Positions 1 through 7,815 of a stretch of DNA of 9,009 nt are shown here, piece by piece. The notes below the pieces were generated by a model. It was not told the origin of the DNA. It searched no databases and saw only the letters and a program-made list of their open reading frames with translations. The DNA is taken from NCBI GenBank assembly GCA_002470165.1, contig DKNF01000105.1, positions 507 to 9,515 on the forward strand, given 5' to 3'. This DNA comes from Betaproteobacteria bacterium UBA7395. Lineage in GTDB: Bacteria > Pseudomonadota > Gammaproteobacteria > Burkholderiales > Rhodocyclaceae. Made by a program: the position numbers and the translations under genes. Position 1 is the first letter of the stretch, and the number at the start of each line of letters is the position of its first letter.

Positions 1-700
1 CGAGCGTGGCGGTGCTGGCGGTGCAGTCAAGGATGTCGTCGACAACCTGGAAGAGCAGGCCGGCGCGTTTGGCGAAACGGTCGAGACCGGCGCGTTCGTC
101 GGCCGACAGCGGCTGGCCGGCCAAGGCGCCGAGCATGACTGCGGCGCGGATCAGGGCGCCGGTCTTGAGCGCGTGCATCAGTTCGAGTTCGGCCTGTTCG
201 AGCGGTTTGCCGACCGAAGCCAGGTCGATGGCCTGACCGCCGGCCATGCCGCGCGAGCCGCTGGCGTGGGCGAGCAGGGCGATCATTTCGAGCTGGCGCT
301 CACCGAGCGGCTGGCTGGCCAGCAGTTCGAAGGCCAGTGTCTGCAGGCTGTCGCCGACCAGCAGCGCGGTCGGTTCGTCGTATTCAACGTGGCAGGTCGG
401 CCGGCCGCGGCGCAGCACGTCGTCGTCCATGCACGGCAGGTCGTCGTGCACCAGCGAGTAGGCGTGGATCAGCTCGACCGCGCAGGCGACGACATCGAGT
501 TTGTCCGGGGTGGCGCCGGTCAGTTCGCCGGCGGCGAAGGCGAGCAGCGGCCGCACACGCTTGCCGCCGCCGAGTGTGGCGTAGCGCATGGCCTCGTGCA
601 GGCGTTGCGGGATCATCTCGCCGGCCGGCAGGAGGCGGCTCAGGGCGGATTCGGTGCGGGCCTGGGTGGCGGCCATCCAGTCAGCAAAAGGAACGCTCAC
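1..700 (-). CDS. ispA: Farnesyl/geranyl diphosphate synthase (IspA), 3' end cut by the window edge
   Basis: This is a trans-isoprenyl diphosphate synthase that condenses isopentenyl diphosphate with DMAPP/GPP in the cytoplasm to give farnesyl diphosphate, the precursor of quinone side chains and undecaprenyl phosphate. Of a usual ~295–300 residues, 233 are visible. Seen in order: GGGKRVRP (residues 44–51, substrate pyrophosphate binding), first Asp-rich motif DDLPCMDDD (86–94) followed by RRGRPT, the KTGALI segment (179–184) and second Asp-rich motif FQVVDDILD (217–225). All Mg2+-binding motifs seen here are intact; only the C-terminal helices lie outside. The start is GTG at 700, whose GTGA overlaps the TGA of xseB by 4 bp, so translation is probably coupled. 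The DDxxxxD spacing of the first motif is typical of bacterial short-chain FPP synthases. Product chain length cannot be proved from sequence alone, but the xseB neighbour makes IspA the clear choice. Confidence 0.96.
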   Translation of the reverse strand, partial: MSVPFADWMAATQARTESALSRLLPAGEMIPQRLHEAMRYATLGGGKRVRPLLAFAAGELTGATPDKLDVVACAVELIHAYSLVHDDLPCMDDDVLRRGRPTCHVEYDEPTALLVGDSLQTLAFELLASQPLGERQLEMIALLAHASGSRGMAGGQAIDLASVGKPLEQAELELMHALKTGALIRAAVMLGALAGQPLSADERAGLDRFAKRAGLLFQVVDDILDCTASTATL

Positions 701-936
701 TGCGCCTCCAGGGTTTTGCGGTCGATTTCCCGCGCTTCACCGTTCTCGATGATGCGAATCTGTTCCTCGGCGCGCTCGAGTTGCGCCTGACAGTGACGGA
801 TCAGCGCCATGCCGCGCTGGTGGGCGGCGATCGAGGCTTCGAGTTCGAGCTGGCCGCCTTCCATGCCGGAGACGATGGCCTCAAGTTCAGCCAGTGCGGT
901 CTCGAATTTCAGGTCGGCGATCGACGTCGGATCCAT
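697..936 (-). CDS. xseB: Exodeoxyribonuclease VII small subunit (XseB)
   Basis: The product is 79 residues, the usual size for XseB. XseB binds the large subunit XseA to form exonuclease VII, which degrades single-stranded DNA from both ends in repair. The sequence has the family pattern: FETALAELEAIVSGMEGGQLELEASI near residues 11–36, then a helical charged segment (HQRGMALIRHCQAQLERAEEQI) expected to form the second helix of the hairpin. XseA is not in the window; xseB is commonly found apart from it and next to ispA. The ATG at 936 lacks an obvious Shine–Dalgarno sequence. The gene is first in a minus-strand operon that continues into ispA through a GTGA stop/start overlap. Its promoter must lie in the divergent gap up to 1038. 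Confidence 0.95.
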   Translation of the reverse strand: MDPTSIADLKFETALAELEAIVSGMEGGQLELEASIAAHQRGMALIRHCQAQLERAEEQIRIIENGEAREIDRKTLEAQ

Positions 937-962
937 GTCACACAGTCTTGGGGAAACGCGTG

Positions 963-992
963 AAAATACTCCATCCGGGGTATTTCGGTCAA
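963..992 (-). promoter_or_regulatory. Candidate sigma-70 promoter for xseB–ispA
   Basis: On the minus strand the divergent gap contains TTGACC (987–992) and TATTTT (963–968) separated by 18 bp. Both are close to the -35 and -10 consensus, and transcription would start about 20 nt before the xseB ATG. This placement is by eye only. The gap is clearly more AT-rich than the genes on either side, as expected for a promoter region. Confidence 0.4.
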
Positions 993-998
993 ATTTCA

Positions 999-1015
999 GG
1001 ATAAAATCAATATCC
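999..1015. promoter_or_regulatory. Small dyad around a TAAAAT -10-like box in the divergent gap
   Basis: The inverted repeat GGATA-N7-TATCC (999–1003 and 1011–1015) encloses TAAAAT (1002–1007), which could be a -10 box for the plus-strand oxygenase gene starting at 1039. No convincing -35 lies 16–18 bp upstream. If the dyad is an operator, a repressor here would block the oxygenase promoter. A 5-bp half-site can also occur by chance, so this is a weak call. Confidence 0.2.
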
Positions 1016-1027
1016 TTTTAACCCGCT

Positions 1028-1032
1028 GGAGG
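1028..1032 (+). promoter_or_regulatory. Ribosome binding site of the Rieske oxygenase gene
   Basis: A perfect GGAGG lies 6 nt before the ATG at 1039 and fixes that start over the later in-frame ATG at 1048. Confidence 0.8.
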
Positions 1033-1038
1033 CTTGGA

Positions 1039-2175
1039 ATGTCCGACATGGCGACTTCGTCCCGGTTGGCCCCTGCAGTTTCCCAACTGCCGGTGGACTG
1101 GTACTTCGATGAACGGATTTACGCGCTGGAGAAGAAACTCATCTTCGATGCCGGTCCGGGCTACGTCGGCCACCAGTTGATGGTGCCCGAAGCGGGGGAT
1201 TACCGTACCCAGGAATGGAAGGACCATGGCCAGATGCTGCTCAACGGCGGCGCGGTCGGACCGAATGCCGGCATCTGGCAGATGTCCAACGTCTGCCGCC
1301 ATCGTCAGGCGATCATGCTGCAGGGCGCCGGCAAGCTTGAAGGGCCGGTGGTCTGCCCGATCCACCGGTGGACCTACGAGCAATCCGGCGAACTGATCGG
1401 GGCGCCGCACTTCCCGCAGAATCCCTGCCTGAACCTCGACAAGGTCAAGCTGGAAAACTGGAACGGCCTGCTGTTCAAGGGCCCGCGTTCGGCCAACGCC
1501 GATCTGGCCGGCATGACCACCGCGCGCGACCTCGACTTCTCCGGTTACAAGCTCGACCACGTCGAGATGCACGAGTGCAATTACAACTGGAAGACCTTCA
1601 TCGAGGTCTATCTGGAGGACTACCACGTCGTCCCCTACCATCCGGGTCTGGGCAATTTCGTCACCTGCGACGATCTGACCTGGCAGTTCGGCGACTGGTA
1701 TTCGGTGCAGAAGGTCGGCATCACCTCGCTGCTCAAGGAATCCTCGTCGGCCGTGTACAACCGCTGGCAGAAGGTCGTTCGCGAGTACTACGGCGACCGC
1801 GGGCAGACGCCGCCGCAAGGCGCGATCTGGCTGACCTACTACCCGAACATCATGGTCGAGTGGTATCCGCACGTGCTGGTCGTGTCGACGCTGATCCCGA
1901 TGGGCGTGGACAAGACGATGAACGTCGTCGAGTTCTACTACCCCGAGGAAATCGTCGATTTCGAACGCGAGTTCATCGAGGCCGAACGTGCCGCCTACAT
2001 GGAAACCGCGATCGAGGACGACGACATCGGCGAGCGCATGGACCGTGGCCGCAAGGCGCTGCTGGCCGCAGGCAAGAACGAGGTCGGCCCGTACCAGAGC
2101 CCGATGGAAGACGGCATGCAGCACTTCCACGAGTTCTACCGCCGGATCATGCAGAAGGACATTGAAGCACGTTGA
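1039..2175 (+). CDS. Rieske [2Fe-2S] aromatic-ring-hydroxylating-type oxygenase, alpha subunit (substrate unknown)
   Basis: This 378-residue protein has the full layout of a Rieske non-haem iron oxygenase alpha subunit. The Rieske cluster motif is C86-x-H88 ... C106-x2-H109 with 17 residues between the two halves. The mononuclear iron site is LEDYHVVPYH, with ligands H196 and H201 and a bridging acidic residue, here Glu193 rather than the Asp of naphthalene-type enzymes. A carboxylate third ligand is probably within the EDDD run at 326–329. Such enzymes use electrons from a separate reductase to hydroxylate or demethylate a substrate with O2. No reductase, ferredoxin or beta subunit gene is next to it, so it must borrow a partner encoded elsewhere. 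It stands alone, with its own ribosome site and a terminator hairpin behind it, divergent from xseB–ispA. Glu at the bridging position recalls carnitine/choline-type oxygenases, but I do not assign a substrate. Confidence 0.92.
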   Translation: MSDMATSSRLAPAVSQLPVDWYFDERIYALEKKLIFDAGPGYVGHQLMVPEAGDYRTQEWKDHGQMLLNGGAVGPNAGIWQMSNVCRHRQAIMLQGAGKLEGPVVCPIHRWTYEQSGELIGAPHFPQNPCLNLDKVKLENWNGLLFKGPRSANADLAGMTTARDLDFSGYKLDHVEMHECNYNWKTFIEVYLEDYHVVPYHPGLGNFVTCDDLTWQFGDWYSVQKVGITSLLKESSSAVYNRWQKVVREYYGDRGQTPPQGAIWLTYYPNIMVEWYPHVLVVSTLIPMGVDKTMNVVEFYYPEEIVDFEREFIEAERAAYMETAIEDDDIGERMDRGRKALLAAGKNEVGPYQSPMEDGMQHFHEFYRRIMQKDIEAR

Positions 2176-2202
2176 GTTCCCGTTGAATTCACGCTGCCGA
2201 TG

Positions 2203-2240
2203 AGGGCGCCGGGGTAAAATCCGGCGCCCTTCGTATTTTC
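2203..2240 (+). terminator. Strong hairpin with T-rich tail after the Rieske gene; its loop holds a -10-like box
   Basis: A perfect 10-bp GC-rich stem (AGGGCGCCGG, 2203–2212, with CCGGCGCCCT, 2221–2230) closes an 8-nt loop and is followed by TCGTATTTTC. This is a good intrinsic terminator for the oxygenase gene, ending about 10 bp before the next start codon. The loop contains TAAAAT (2215–2220), which resembles a -10 box for the following transporter gene, although no clear -35 is visible. Both roles are possible. Confidence 0.65.
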
Positions 2241-2250
2241 GAGTTCCCGC

Positions 2251-3102
2251 ATGCAATCCCTGTGGATGATCGCCGCCAGCTTCCTGTTCGCCTGCATGGG
2301 CGTCTGCGTCAAGCTCGCGGCCGAAACCCACAATGCGGTCGAAATCACCTTCTGGCGCAGTGCCATCGCCCTGCTGCTGATGTATGGCCTGGTCCGCCTG
2401 CGCGGCGTGTCGCTGCGCACGCCGCACTGGCGCTGGCAGATCACGCGCGGGGTGGTCGGCTTCTCGGCGCTGTTCTCCTATTTTTATGCGATCACGCTGC
2501 TGCCGCTGGCGACGGCGGTGACGCTCAACTACACCTCGGCCATCTTCCTGGCGCTCTATCTGGTACTGGCCGGCTGGCGCATGCGTACCGGCATGCTCGG
2601 TGCGCTGGCGATCGGCCTGGCCGGGGTCGTCCTGCTGCTCAAGCCGACCTTGCACGAAGATCAACTGGTCGGCGGCTTGATCGGCCTCGGTTCGGGCGTC
2701 CTGGCCGGCATGGCCTACTTCAGCGTGCGCGAACTTGGCGCACGCGGCGAACCGGAAACGCGCACCGTCTTCTACTTCTCGCTGGTGGCCACCGTCTGTT
2801 CCGCGATCTGGCTGGCTTTCGGCGAAATCAACCCGGTCGATGCCGACAGCGGCCTGATCCTGTTCGGCGTCGCCGCTTTTGCCACGCTCGCCCAACTGGC
2901 CATGACCCGCGCCTATTCGCGCGGCAAGACGCTGATGTCGGCGGCGCTGGCCTACTCCACGGTGATCTTCTCCAGCCTCGCCGGCATGCTGTTCTGGGGC
3001 GAAGTCCTGCCGGCATCGGCATGGGCGGCGATCGGCCTGATCATCCTGTCGGGCATTGCGGCGACGCATTTTTCGCGTGCCAGCCCGGTGGAGCAGGATT
3101 AA
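2251..3102 (+). CDS. DMT-superfamily transporter with two EamA domains (substrate unknown)
   Basis: This is a 283-residue inner-membrane protein with about ten hydrophobic helices, at roughly residues 4–23, 30–50, 65–84, 86–108, 112–131, 138–158, 172–191, 203–222, 232–252 and 255–276. That is the 5+5 EamA repeat of the drug/metabolite transporter superfamily. The first repeat ends after GLAGVVLLLKP (about 121–131), the typical end of an EamA unit. The second repeat ends in the matching GLIILSGIAA. Members export amino acids, nucleobases or other small metabolites; nothing here shows which. The ATG at 2251 has no clear Shine–Dalgarno sequence and lies just after a hairpin, so a short-leader transcript is possible. 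The ATG at 2266 is an alternative but would clip the first helix. Thirty-one bases separate it from the next gene, suggesting an operon. Confidence 0.88.
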   Translation: MQSLWMIAASFLFACMGVCVKLAAETHNAVEITFWRSAIALLLMYGLVRLRGVSLRTPHWRWQITRGVVGFSALFSYFYAITLLPLATAVTLNYTSAIFLALYLVLAGWRMRTGMLGALAIGLAGVVLLLKPTLHEDQLVGGLIGLGSGVLAGMAYFSVRELGARGEPETRTVFYFSLVATVCSAIWLAFGEINPVDADSGLILFGVAAFATLAQLAMTRAYSRGKTLMSAALAYSTVIFSSLAGMLFWGEVLPASAWAAIGLIILSGIAATHFSRASPVEQD

Positions 3103-3120
3103 ACTGGACCCAGAACAACA

Positions 3121-3126
3121 AAGGAG
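3121..3126 (+). promoter_or_regulatory. Ribosome binding site of the SpoIIAA-like gene
   Basis: AAGGAG lies 7 nt before the ATG at 3134 and selects that start. The reading frame stays open upstream to 3056, but that part overlaps the transporter gene in another frame and does not resemble the family. Confidence 0.75.
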
Positions 3127-3133
3127 CAAGACC

Positions 3134-3484
3134 ATGATCGTCATCGACCATAAAGGCCACCGCGTCAATGTTTCCGTCTTCGGCGAGTTCACGCTGGCGG
3201 ATTACCGGGAGTTCGAGGAAGTCGTCAATTACAAGATCAAGTTCGAGGGGCCCGTCGACCTGTTCTTCGACCTGACCAAGATGGGTACGCTGACGCTCGA
3301 CGTGGCCTGGGAAGAGGTCAAGTTCTCGCGCGCCCACGCCAACGATTTCAACCGCGTGGCGGTCGTTACCGACAGCGAGTGGGTGACCTGGAGCGCCTGG
3401 ATTTCGCAGACCTTCGTCAATGCCGACGTGCAGGTCTTCGACGATGCGGCAGCCGCCGACGAGTGGCTGGAGAGCGAGGCTTGA
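3134..3484 (+). CDS. SpoIIAA-like (STAS-fold) protein of unknown role
   Basis: This is a soluble protein of 116 residues. Its pattern matches the SpoIIAA-like family (Pfam PF11964): an N-terminal beta hairpin (IVIDHKGHRVNVSVFGEFT), a central VDLFFDLTKMG strand and turn near 42–52, a helical WEEVKFSRAHANDF segment, a VAVVTDS strand, and a C-terminal acidic DDAAAADEWLE helix. Classical SpoIIAA carries a phosphorylated Ser in a DSSG turn; that motif is not seen here, so a true anti-anti-sigma role is not supported. Members of this family are often small stand-alone proteins with no proven function. The gene has a strong ribosome site, follows the transporter by 31 bp, and its TGA overlaps the TTG start of the sulfurtransferase gene (TTGA, 3481–3484). 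Coupled expression with that gene is therefore likely. Confidence 0.85.
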   Translation: MIVIDHKGHRVNVSVFGEFTLADYREFEEVVNYKIKFEGPVDLFFDLTKMGTLTLDVAWEEVKFSRAHANDFNRVAVVTDSEWVTWSAWISQTFVNADVQVFDDAAAADEWLESEA

Positions 3485-4320
3485 GTTTCGGCACGCTGGT
3501 TTCCGTCGCCCAGTTGCAGGCGCAACTGGGCAATCCCGACTGGTGCGTCATCGATGTCCGCCATCAACTGGCCGACGTTGCCTACGGCGAGCGGGCTTAT
3601 GCCGAAGCCCACATTCCGGGCGCCCACTTCCTGCATTGCGACCGCGATCTGTCCGGGCCGACGACCGGCAGCAACGGTCGCCACCCGCTGCCCGATCCGC
3701 AGTTGCTGGCCGCCCGTCTGGGCAGCATCGGCGTCGGCCGACAGACCCAGGTGGTGGTGTACGACGATGCCCAGGGCATGATTGCCGGCCGGCTGTGGTG
3801 GTTGTTGCGCTGGCTCGGTCACGACGCCGTGGCCGTACTCGACGGCGGCTGGCAGGACTGGCTGGCGGCCGGTGCGGCGGTCGATGCCGTGCCGCCCGTG
3901 GCTAAGCCCCGCGAATTCACCCTGGTGACGCGCAATTTTGCCGTCGATGCGCAGTTCGTCCGCCGCATGCTGGATTCGCCCTCGATGCGACTGGTCGATG
4001 GCCGGGCCAGTGACCGCTTCCGTGGCGAGAACGAGACCATCGACCCGGTCGGCGGTCATATTCCCGGCGCGGTCAATCGTTTCTTCCGCGACAACCTTGC
4101 CGCCGACGGTCACTTCAAGCCGGCCGGCGAACTGGCCGCCGAGTGGCAGTCCATCCTTGGCGGGCTTGCTCCCGAGCAGTTGGTGCATTACTGCGGTTCC
4201 GGCGTCTCCGCCTGTCACAACCTGCTGGCCATGGAAATTGCCGGCCTGTCCGGGGCCCGGTTGTATGGCGGCTCGTGGAGCGAATGGTGCGCCGATCCGG
4301 CGCGGCCGGTGGCGCGCTGA
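3481..4320 (+). CDS. sseA: Sulfurtransferase, 3-mercaptopyruvate/thiosulfate type (two rhodanese domains)
   Basis: Starting at TTG 3481 the product has 279 residues, the standard length for tandem rhodanese enzymes. The inactive N-terminal rhodanese domain spans about 7–125 (CVIDVRH near 22–28, AHIPGAHF near 43–50, VVVYDDAQGM, VLDGGWQDW). The catalytic C-terminal domain (about 150–275) has RLVDGRASDRFRGE, GHIPGAVN and the active-site loop CGSGVSA, with catalytic Cys238. A CGSGV(T/S)A loop is typical of 3-mercaptopyruvate sulfurtransferases, whereas thiosulfate rhodaneses usually have CRKGVTA. The enzyme forms a Cys persulfide and passes the sulfur to an acceptor such as cyanide or a thiol. 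The TTG start is chosen because it gives the family length, overlaps the previous stop as TTGA, and follows GGAG and GAGG sequences at 3469–3479. The frame extends upstream to 3379, but that stretch lies inside the SpoIIAA-like gene and shows no homology to the family. Confidence 0.9.
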   Translation: MSFGTLVSVAQLQAQLGNPDWCVIDVRHQLADVAYGERAYAEAHIPGAHFLHCDRDLSGPTTGSNGRHPLPDPQLLAARLGSIGVGRQTQVVVYDDAQGMIAGRLWWLLRWLGHDAVAVLDGGWQDWLAAGAAVDAVPPVAKPREFTLVTRNFAVDAQFVRRMLDSPSMRLVDGRASDRFRGENETIDPVGGHIPGAVNRFFRDNLAADGHFKPAGELAAEWQSILGGLAPEQLVHYCGSGVSACHNLLAMEIAGLSGARLYGGSWSEWCADPARPVAR

Positions 4321-4404
4321 CCCGACGGCGTCGTGCCGATCGGGGTAATGGCATGTTTGCCGCCGTGGTGGAGAAAAAGAGTGCTGGAGTTTTTGTATGA
4401 GCCC

Positions 4405-7400
4405 ATGAAGAATGTGGCCTTTCCCGGCAACTCACCGCAACTCATGCCAGTGTTACCTTTTTTCCGGCGCGTGCTTCTCCTGCTCGCGTGCCTCCTGTCT
4501 GTTGCGCCGGCATTGGCCGAAGCGCCGCCGAAATCGGTGCGCGTGGTGCTGGACGACAACTACCCGCCCTACGTGTTCCGGGGGGCGGATGGTTCGGTGC
4601 AGGGGATCCTCCCCGAACTCTGGCAGCTCTGGGCAAGGCACACCGGGATTGCCGTGGAACTGCAGGCCATGGACTGGGCCAGGGCGCTCGAGACGATGGC
4701 CGGCGGCCACGCCGACATCATCGATACCATCTTCCGCACCGAGGCGCGCGAGAAGTTGTACGACTTTTCCAAGCCCTACGCCGCCATCGAGGTCTCGCTT
4801 TTCTTCCACAAAAGCATCAGCGGCATCGCCGATGCCGAGTCGGCCCGGGGTTTCACCATTGGCGTCAAGGATGGCGATGCCTGCATCGATTACCTGAAGA
4901 CAAAGGGCATCAGCGACTTCAAGCGCTATCCCAGTTACGAGTCGATGGTCAAGGTGGCGGTGCAGCACGGTGTCCGTGTCCTGTGCATCGATCAGCCGCC
5001 CGCCCATTATTTTTTCCTGCGCGATGGTGCGCACGAAGAGTTTTTGCATTCGCCTGCGCTGTATACGGGTGAATTTCACCGGGCGGTGGCCAAGGGGCGT
5101 ACGGATCTTCTGGAAATCGTCGAATCGGGATTTGCCGGGATCGACGCTGTCGAACGGGCGGCCATCGAACGTCGCTGGCTGGGTGAGCCTCTGACTGACA
5201 GCCTTTGGGTTCGCTATGCCCGACCCCTGGCGTATGCGGTAATCGGGCTTTGCCTGCTGATCGTTGCCCTGTTTGCCTGGACCCGGATACTGCGCCGCCA
5301 GGTCGCTGAACGGACCGGCGAGTTGAGTCGGACGCTGCTTTCCCTGCGTCAGACCGAGGAGCGTTTCCATACGCTGTTCGAACAGGCCAACGACGCGATA
5401 TTCATCATGCAGGGGGACGTGGTGCTCGACTGCAACCGGCGGGCGGAGAGCCTGTACCATATGCCGCGGGAAAAGCTGGTCGGCATGACGCCGATGGTCG
5501 CCTCACCCGAATTCCAGCCGAATGGCCGTCCGTCGCAGGAAGTGCTGCGGGAAATGCTGCAGAAGGCCCATGACGGCGAGTCGGTCGTTTTCGAGTGGCG
5601 AAACCTGTACGAGGACGGTTCACCGCTGGATGTCGAGGTCAGCCTCAATCGTATCGATTACGCCGGTGAGGCGTGCTTGCAGGCGATCGTCCGCGATGTC
5701 ACCGAACGCAAGCAGAAGGATATCCGTATCCGCGAATTGCTCGACGAGCAGCGCCTGATTTTCGACAACGCACACGTCGGCATCCTGCTGTTGCGCAATC
5801 GGCGGATCATCAAGTGCAATCAGCGTATCGCCGAGATGTTCGGTTTTGCCGGCCCGCAAGAGCTGGAAGGCCAGACCACCGAGGTGCTCTACGGTTCGCG
5901 GGAACATTTCGAGGCCGCCGGGCGGGCGGGTTATCCGCTGCTGGCGGCCAATGGCTTTGCCAACTTCGAAACGGAAATGCACCATCGCGACGGCACGGCG
6001 ATGTGGGTCATGCAGACCGGACGGCCGCTGGATCGTGATGCCGTGCTGGAGGCGCCCTCGATCTGGGTTTATACCGACATCACCGAACGCAAGCGGGTCG
6101 AGGTCGATCTGCGCATCGCCGCGGCGGCGTTCGAGTCGCAGGAAGGCATGGTGATCACCGATGCGCGTGGCATCATTCTTCGGGTCAATCAGGCCTTCGT
6201 CGAAAGTACCGGTTACCGGGCCGATGAGGTCGTCGGCCAGACGCCGCGAATGTTCAAGTCGGGGCGCCATGATGCTGCCTTCTACCGCGACATGTGGGCG
6301 GCGATCATCGAGAATGGCAGCTGGCAGGGCGAGGTCTGGGATCGGCGCAAGAATGGCGAGATCTATCCGAAATGGCTGACCATCTCGGCGGTGAAGGACG
6401 ATGCCGGCGTGGTCACTCATTACATCGGCACGCATTTCGACATCACCGAACGCAAGAAGGCCGAGGAAAAGATCGAGGCGCTGGCCTTCAACGATCAGCT
6501 GACCGGGCTGGCCAACCGCTTCAGCCTGAACGAAAGGCTGTCGCAGGTACTCGGGCTGGCGGCCCGCAATGGCAAGCAGGTGGCCTTGCTGATGATCGAT
6601 CTCGACAATTTCAAAACGATCAACGACACGCTCGGCCATCAGATCGGCGACCTGCTGTTGATCGAGTTGGCGCAGCGCCTGGGCAAAACCGTTCGCCAGA
6701 GCGACCTGGTGGCCCGGCTGGGCGGCGACGAATTCGTCGTCGTGCTGTCCGACCTCGATTCGCCGGCCGACGCCGCCCACGTCGCCGACAAGATACTGTC
6801 GGTCGTCGCCAAGCCCTATACGCTGGATGGCAACGAGTTGCGCAGCAGTGCCAGCATCGGCATCTGCCTCTATCCCGATGACGCGGAAGAAAGTGCGGAC
6901 TTGATGCAGAAGGCCGATGCCGCGATGTATCACGCCAAGGCCAGCGGTCGCGGCAACTACCAGTTCTTCAAGGCCGAGATCCAGCTGGCCGCGGTCAAGC
7001 GGCTGGCCATCGAATCCGATCTGCGCAAGGCCATCGAGCAGCGCCAGTTCCTGCTGCACTACCAGCCGCAACTCGATCTGCGCAGCGGTCGCGTGGTCGG
7101 GGTCGAGGCCCTGATCCGCTGGCAGCATCCGGAACGCGGCCTGGTCTCGCCGATGGAGTTCATTCCGATTGCCGAGGAGACCGGTCTGATCCTGCCGATC
7201 GGCGACTGGGTCCTGGAGCATGCCTGCCGGCAACTGGCCATCTGGCAAAGCCATGGGATCGCGCATGTGCGGATGTCGGTCAACCTGACCGCCAGCCAGT
7301 TTCTCAATCGTGCGCTGCCGGATCGTATCCAGGCCTTGTTGCGCCAGTACGGGCTGGAATCCGAAATGATGACCCTCGAAGTCACCGAGTCGATGTCGAT

Positions 7401-7812
7401 GGCCGATCCGGACCAGACCATCGCCTCCATGAACGAACTGACCGGTTGCGGCCTGTCGCTGGCCATCGACGATTTCGGCACCGGTTATTCCTCGCTCGCC
7501 TATCTGAAGCTGTTCCCGGTCAGCACGCTGAAGATCGACCGCTCCTTCGTCAAGGATATCGAAAGCGACCAGAACGACGCCGATATCTGCGACGTGACCG
7601 TGCTGCTCGCGCACAAGCTCGGGCTCGATGTCGTTGCCGAAGGTGTCGAAACCGAGGCGCAGCTGAAATACCTGCTGTCCATCGGTTGCGAGAAAATCCA
7701 GGGCTACCTGATCAGCAAGCCCCTGCCGGCTGATGACGTGGAGCAGTTCATTCGCGACAATCCGCCGATGACCGGCCTGGGGACGACGGATTTGTGGGAC
7801 ACCGCTGAATAG
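4405..7812 (+). CDS. Membrane sensor: periplasmic SBP domain – TM – three PAS – GGDEF – EAL (cyclic-di-GMP turnover)
   Basis: From ATG 4405 the product has 1135 residues. Domains in order: signal peptide ending in APALA (cleavage after ~38); a family-3 solute-binding domain (~43–265, with YPPYVFRG and [16 protein letters not shown]); a transmembrane helix (275–296); three PAS domains (~316–432, ~443–558, ~573–680), each closed by a TERK signature; GGDEF (~692–850) and EAL (~868–1112). The synthase motif GGDEF is intact (773–777), with an inhibitory-site RQSD five residues before it. The EAL half keeps EALIRW (901–906), NLTASQF, EVTES, DDFGTG, KIDRSF, AEGVET and QGY, all expected for active hydrolysis. 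It probably senses a periplasmic amino-acid-like ligand and sets cyclic-di-GMP. The start is uncertain: GTG 4381 has the best ribosome site (GGAG 4370–4373, 7 nt spacing), ATG 4444 gives the cleanest signal peptide, and the frame is open to GTG 4333. The 84 bp before it show no clear terminator or promoter. Confidence 0.92.
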   Translation: MKNVAFPGNSPQLMPVLPFFRRVLLLLACLLSVAPALAEAPPKSVRVVLDDNYPPYVFRGADGSVQGILPELWQLWARHTGIAVELQAMDWARALETMAGGHADIIDTIFRTEAREKLYDFSKPYAAIEVSLFFHKSISGIADAESARGFTIGVKDGDACIDYLKTKGISDFKRYPSYESMVKVAVQHGVRVLCIDQPPAHYFFLRDGAHEEFLHSPALYTGEFHRAVAKGRTDLLEIVESGFAGIDAVERAAIERRWLGEPLTDSLWVRYARPLAYAVIGLCLLIVALFAWTRILRRQVAERTGELSRTLLSLRQTEERFHTLFEQANDAIFIMQGDVVLDCNRRAESLYHMPREKLVGMTPMVASPEFQPNGRPSQEVLREMLQKAHDGESVVFEWRNLYEDGSPLDVEVSLNRIDYAGEACLQAIVRDVTERKQKDIRIRELLDEQRLIFDNAHVGILLLRNRRIIKCNQRIAEMFGFAGPQELEGQTTEVLYGSREHFEAAGRAGYPLLAANGFANFETEMHHRDGTAMWVMQTGRPLDRDAVLEAPSIWVYTDITERKRVEVDLRIAAAAFESQEGMVITDARGIILRVNQAFVESTGYRADEVVGQTPRMFKSGRHDAAFYRDMWAAIIENGSWQGEVWDRRKNGEIYPKWLTISAVKDDAGVVTHYIGTHFDITERKKAEEKIEALAFNDQLTGLANRFSLNERLSQVLGLAARNGKQVALLMIDLDNFKTINDTLGHQIGDLLLIELAQRLGKTVRQSDLVARLGGDEFVVVLSDLDSPADAAHVADKILSVVAKPYTLDGNELRSSASIGICLYPDDAEESADLMQKADAAMYHAKASGRGNYQFFKAEIQLAAVKRLAIESDLRKAIEQRQFLLHYQPQLDLRSGRVVGVEALIRWQHPERGLVSPMEFIPIAEETGLILPIGDWVLEHACRQLAIWQSHGIAHVRMSVNLTASQFLNRALPDRIQALLRQYGLESEMMTLEVTESMSMADPDQTIASMNELTGCGLSLAIDDFGTGYSSLAYLKLFPVSTLKIDRSFVKDIESDQNDADICDVTVLLAHKLGLDVVAEGVETEAQLKYLLSIGCEKIQGYLISKPLPADDVEQFIRDNPPMTGLGTTDLWDTAE

Positions 7813-7815
7813 CTT

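Noticed and set aside
173..963. Plus-strand open frames over ispA and xseB
   Set aside because: The minus strand carries unmistakable IspA and XseB motifs; these frames are antisense shadows.
1018..3192. A 724-codon open frame on the minus strand across the oxygenase and transporter genes
   Set aside because: Its translation is rich in Arg/His/Gln/Asp with no recognisable domain. It mirrors the codon bias of two well-supported plus-strand genes and is a GC-driven shadow.
4349..4363. Possible sigma-54 promoter (TGGCATG with GG-N10-GC spacing) before the sensor gene
   Set aside because: The -12 half reads CCGC instead of TTGC; only the spacing fits, so it is probably chance.
4321..4404. Possible cyclic-di-GMP riboswitch in the leader of the GGDEF–EAL gene
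   Set aside because: The conserved GEMM-type sequence blocks and stems were not found, and the stretch is too short for the full aptamer.
5620..7614. A 664-codon open frame on the minus strand inside the GGDEF–EAL gene
   Set aside because: The opposite strand encodes clear PAS, GGDEF and EAL motifs. The antisense product is low-complexity and matches nothing I recognise.
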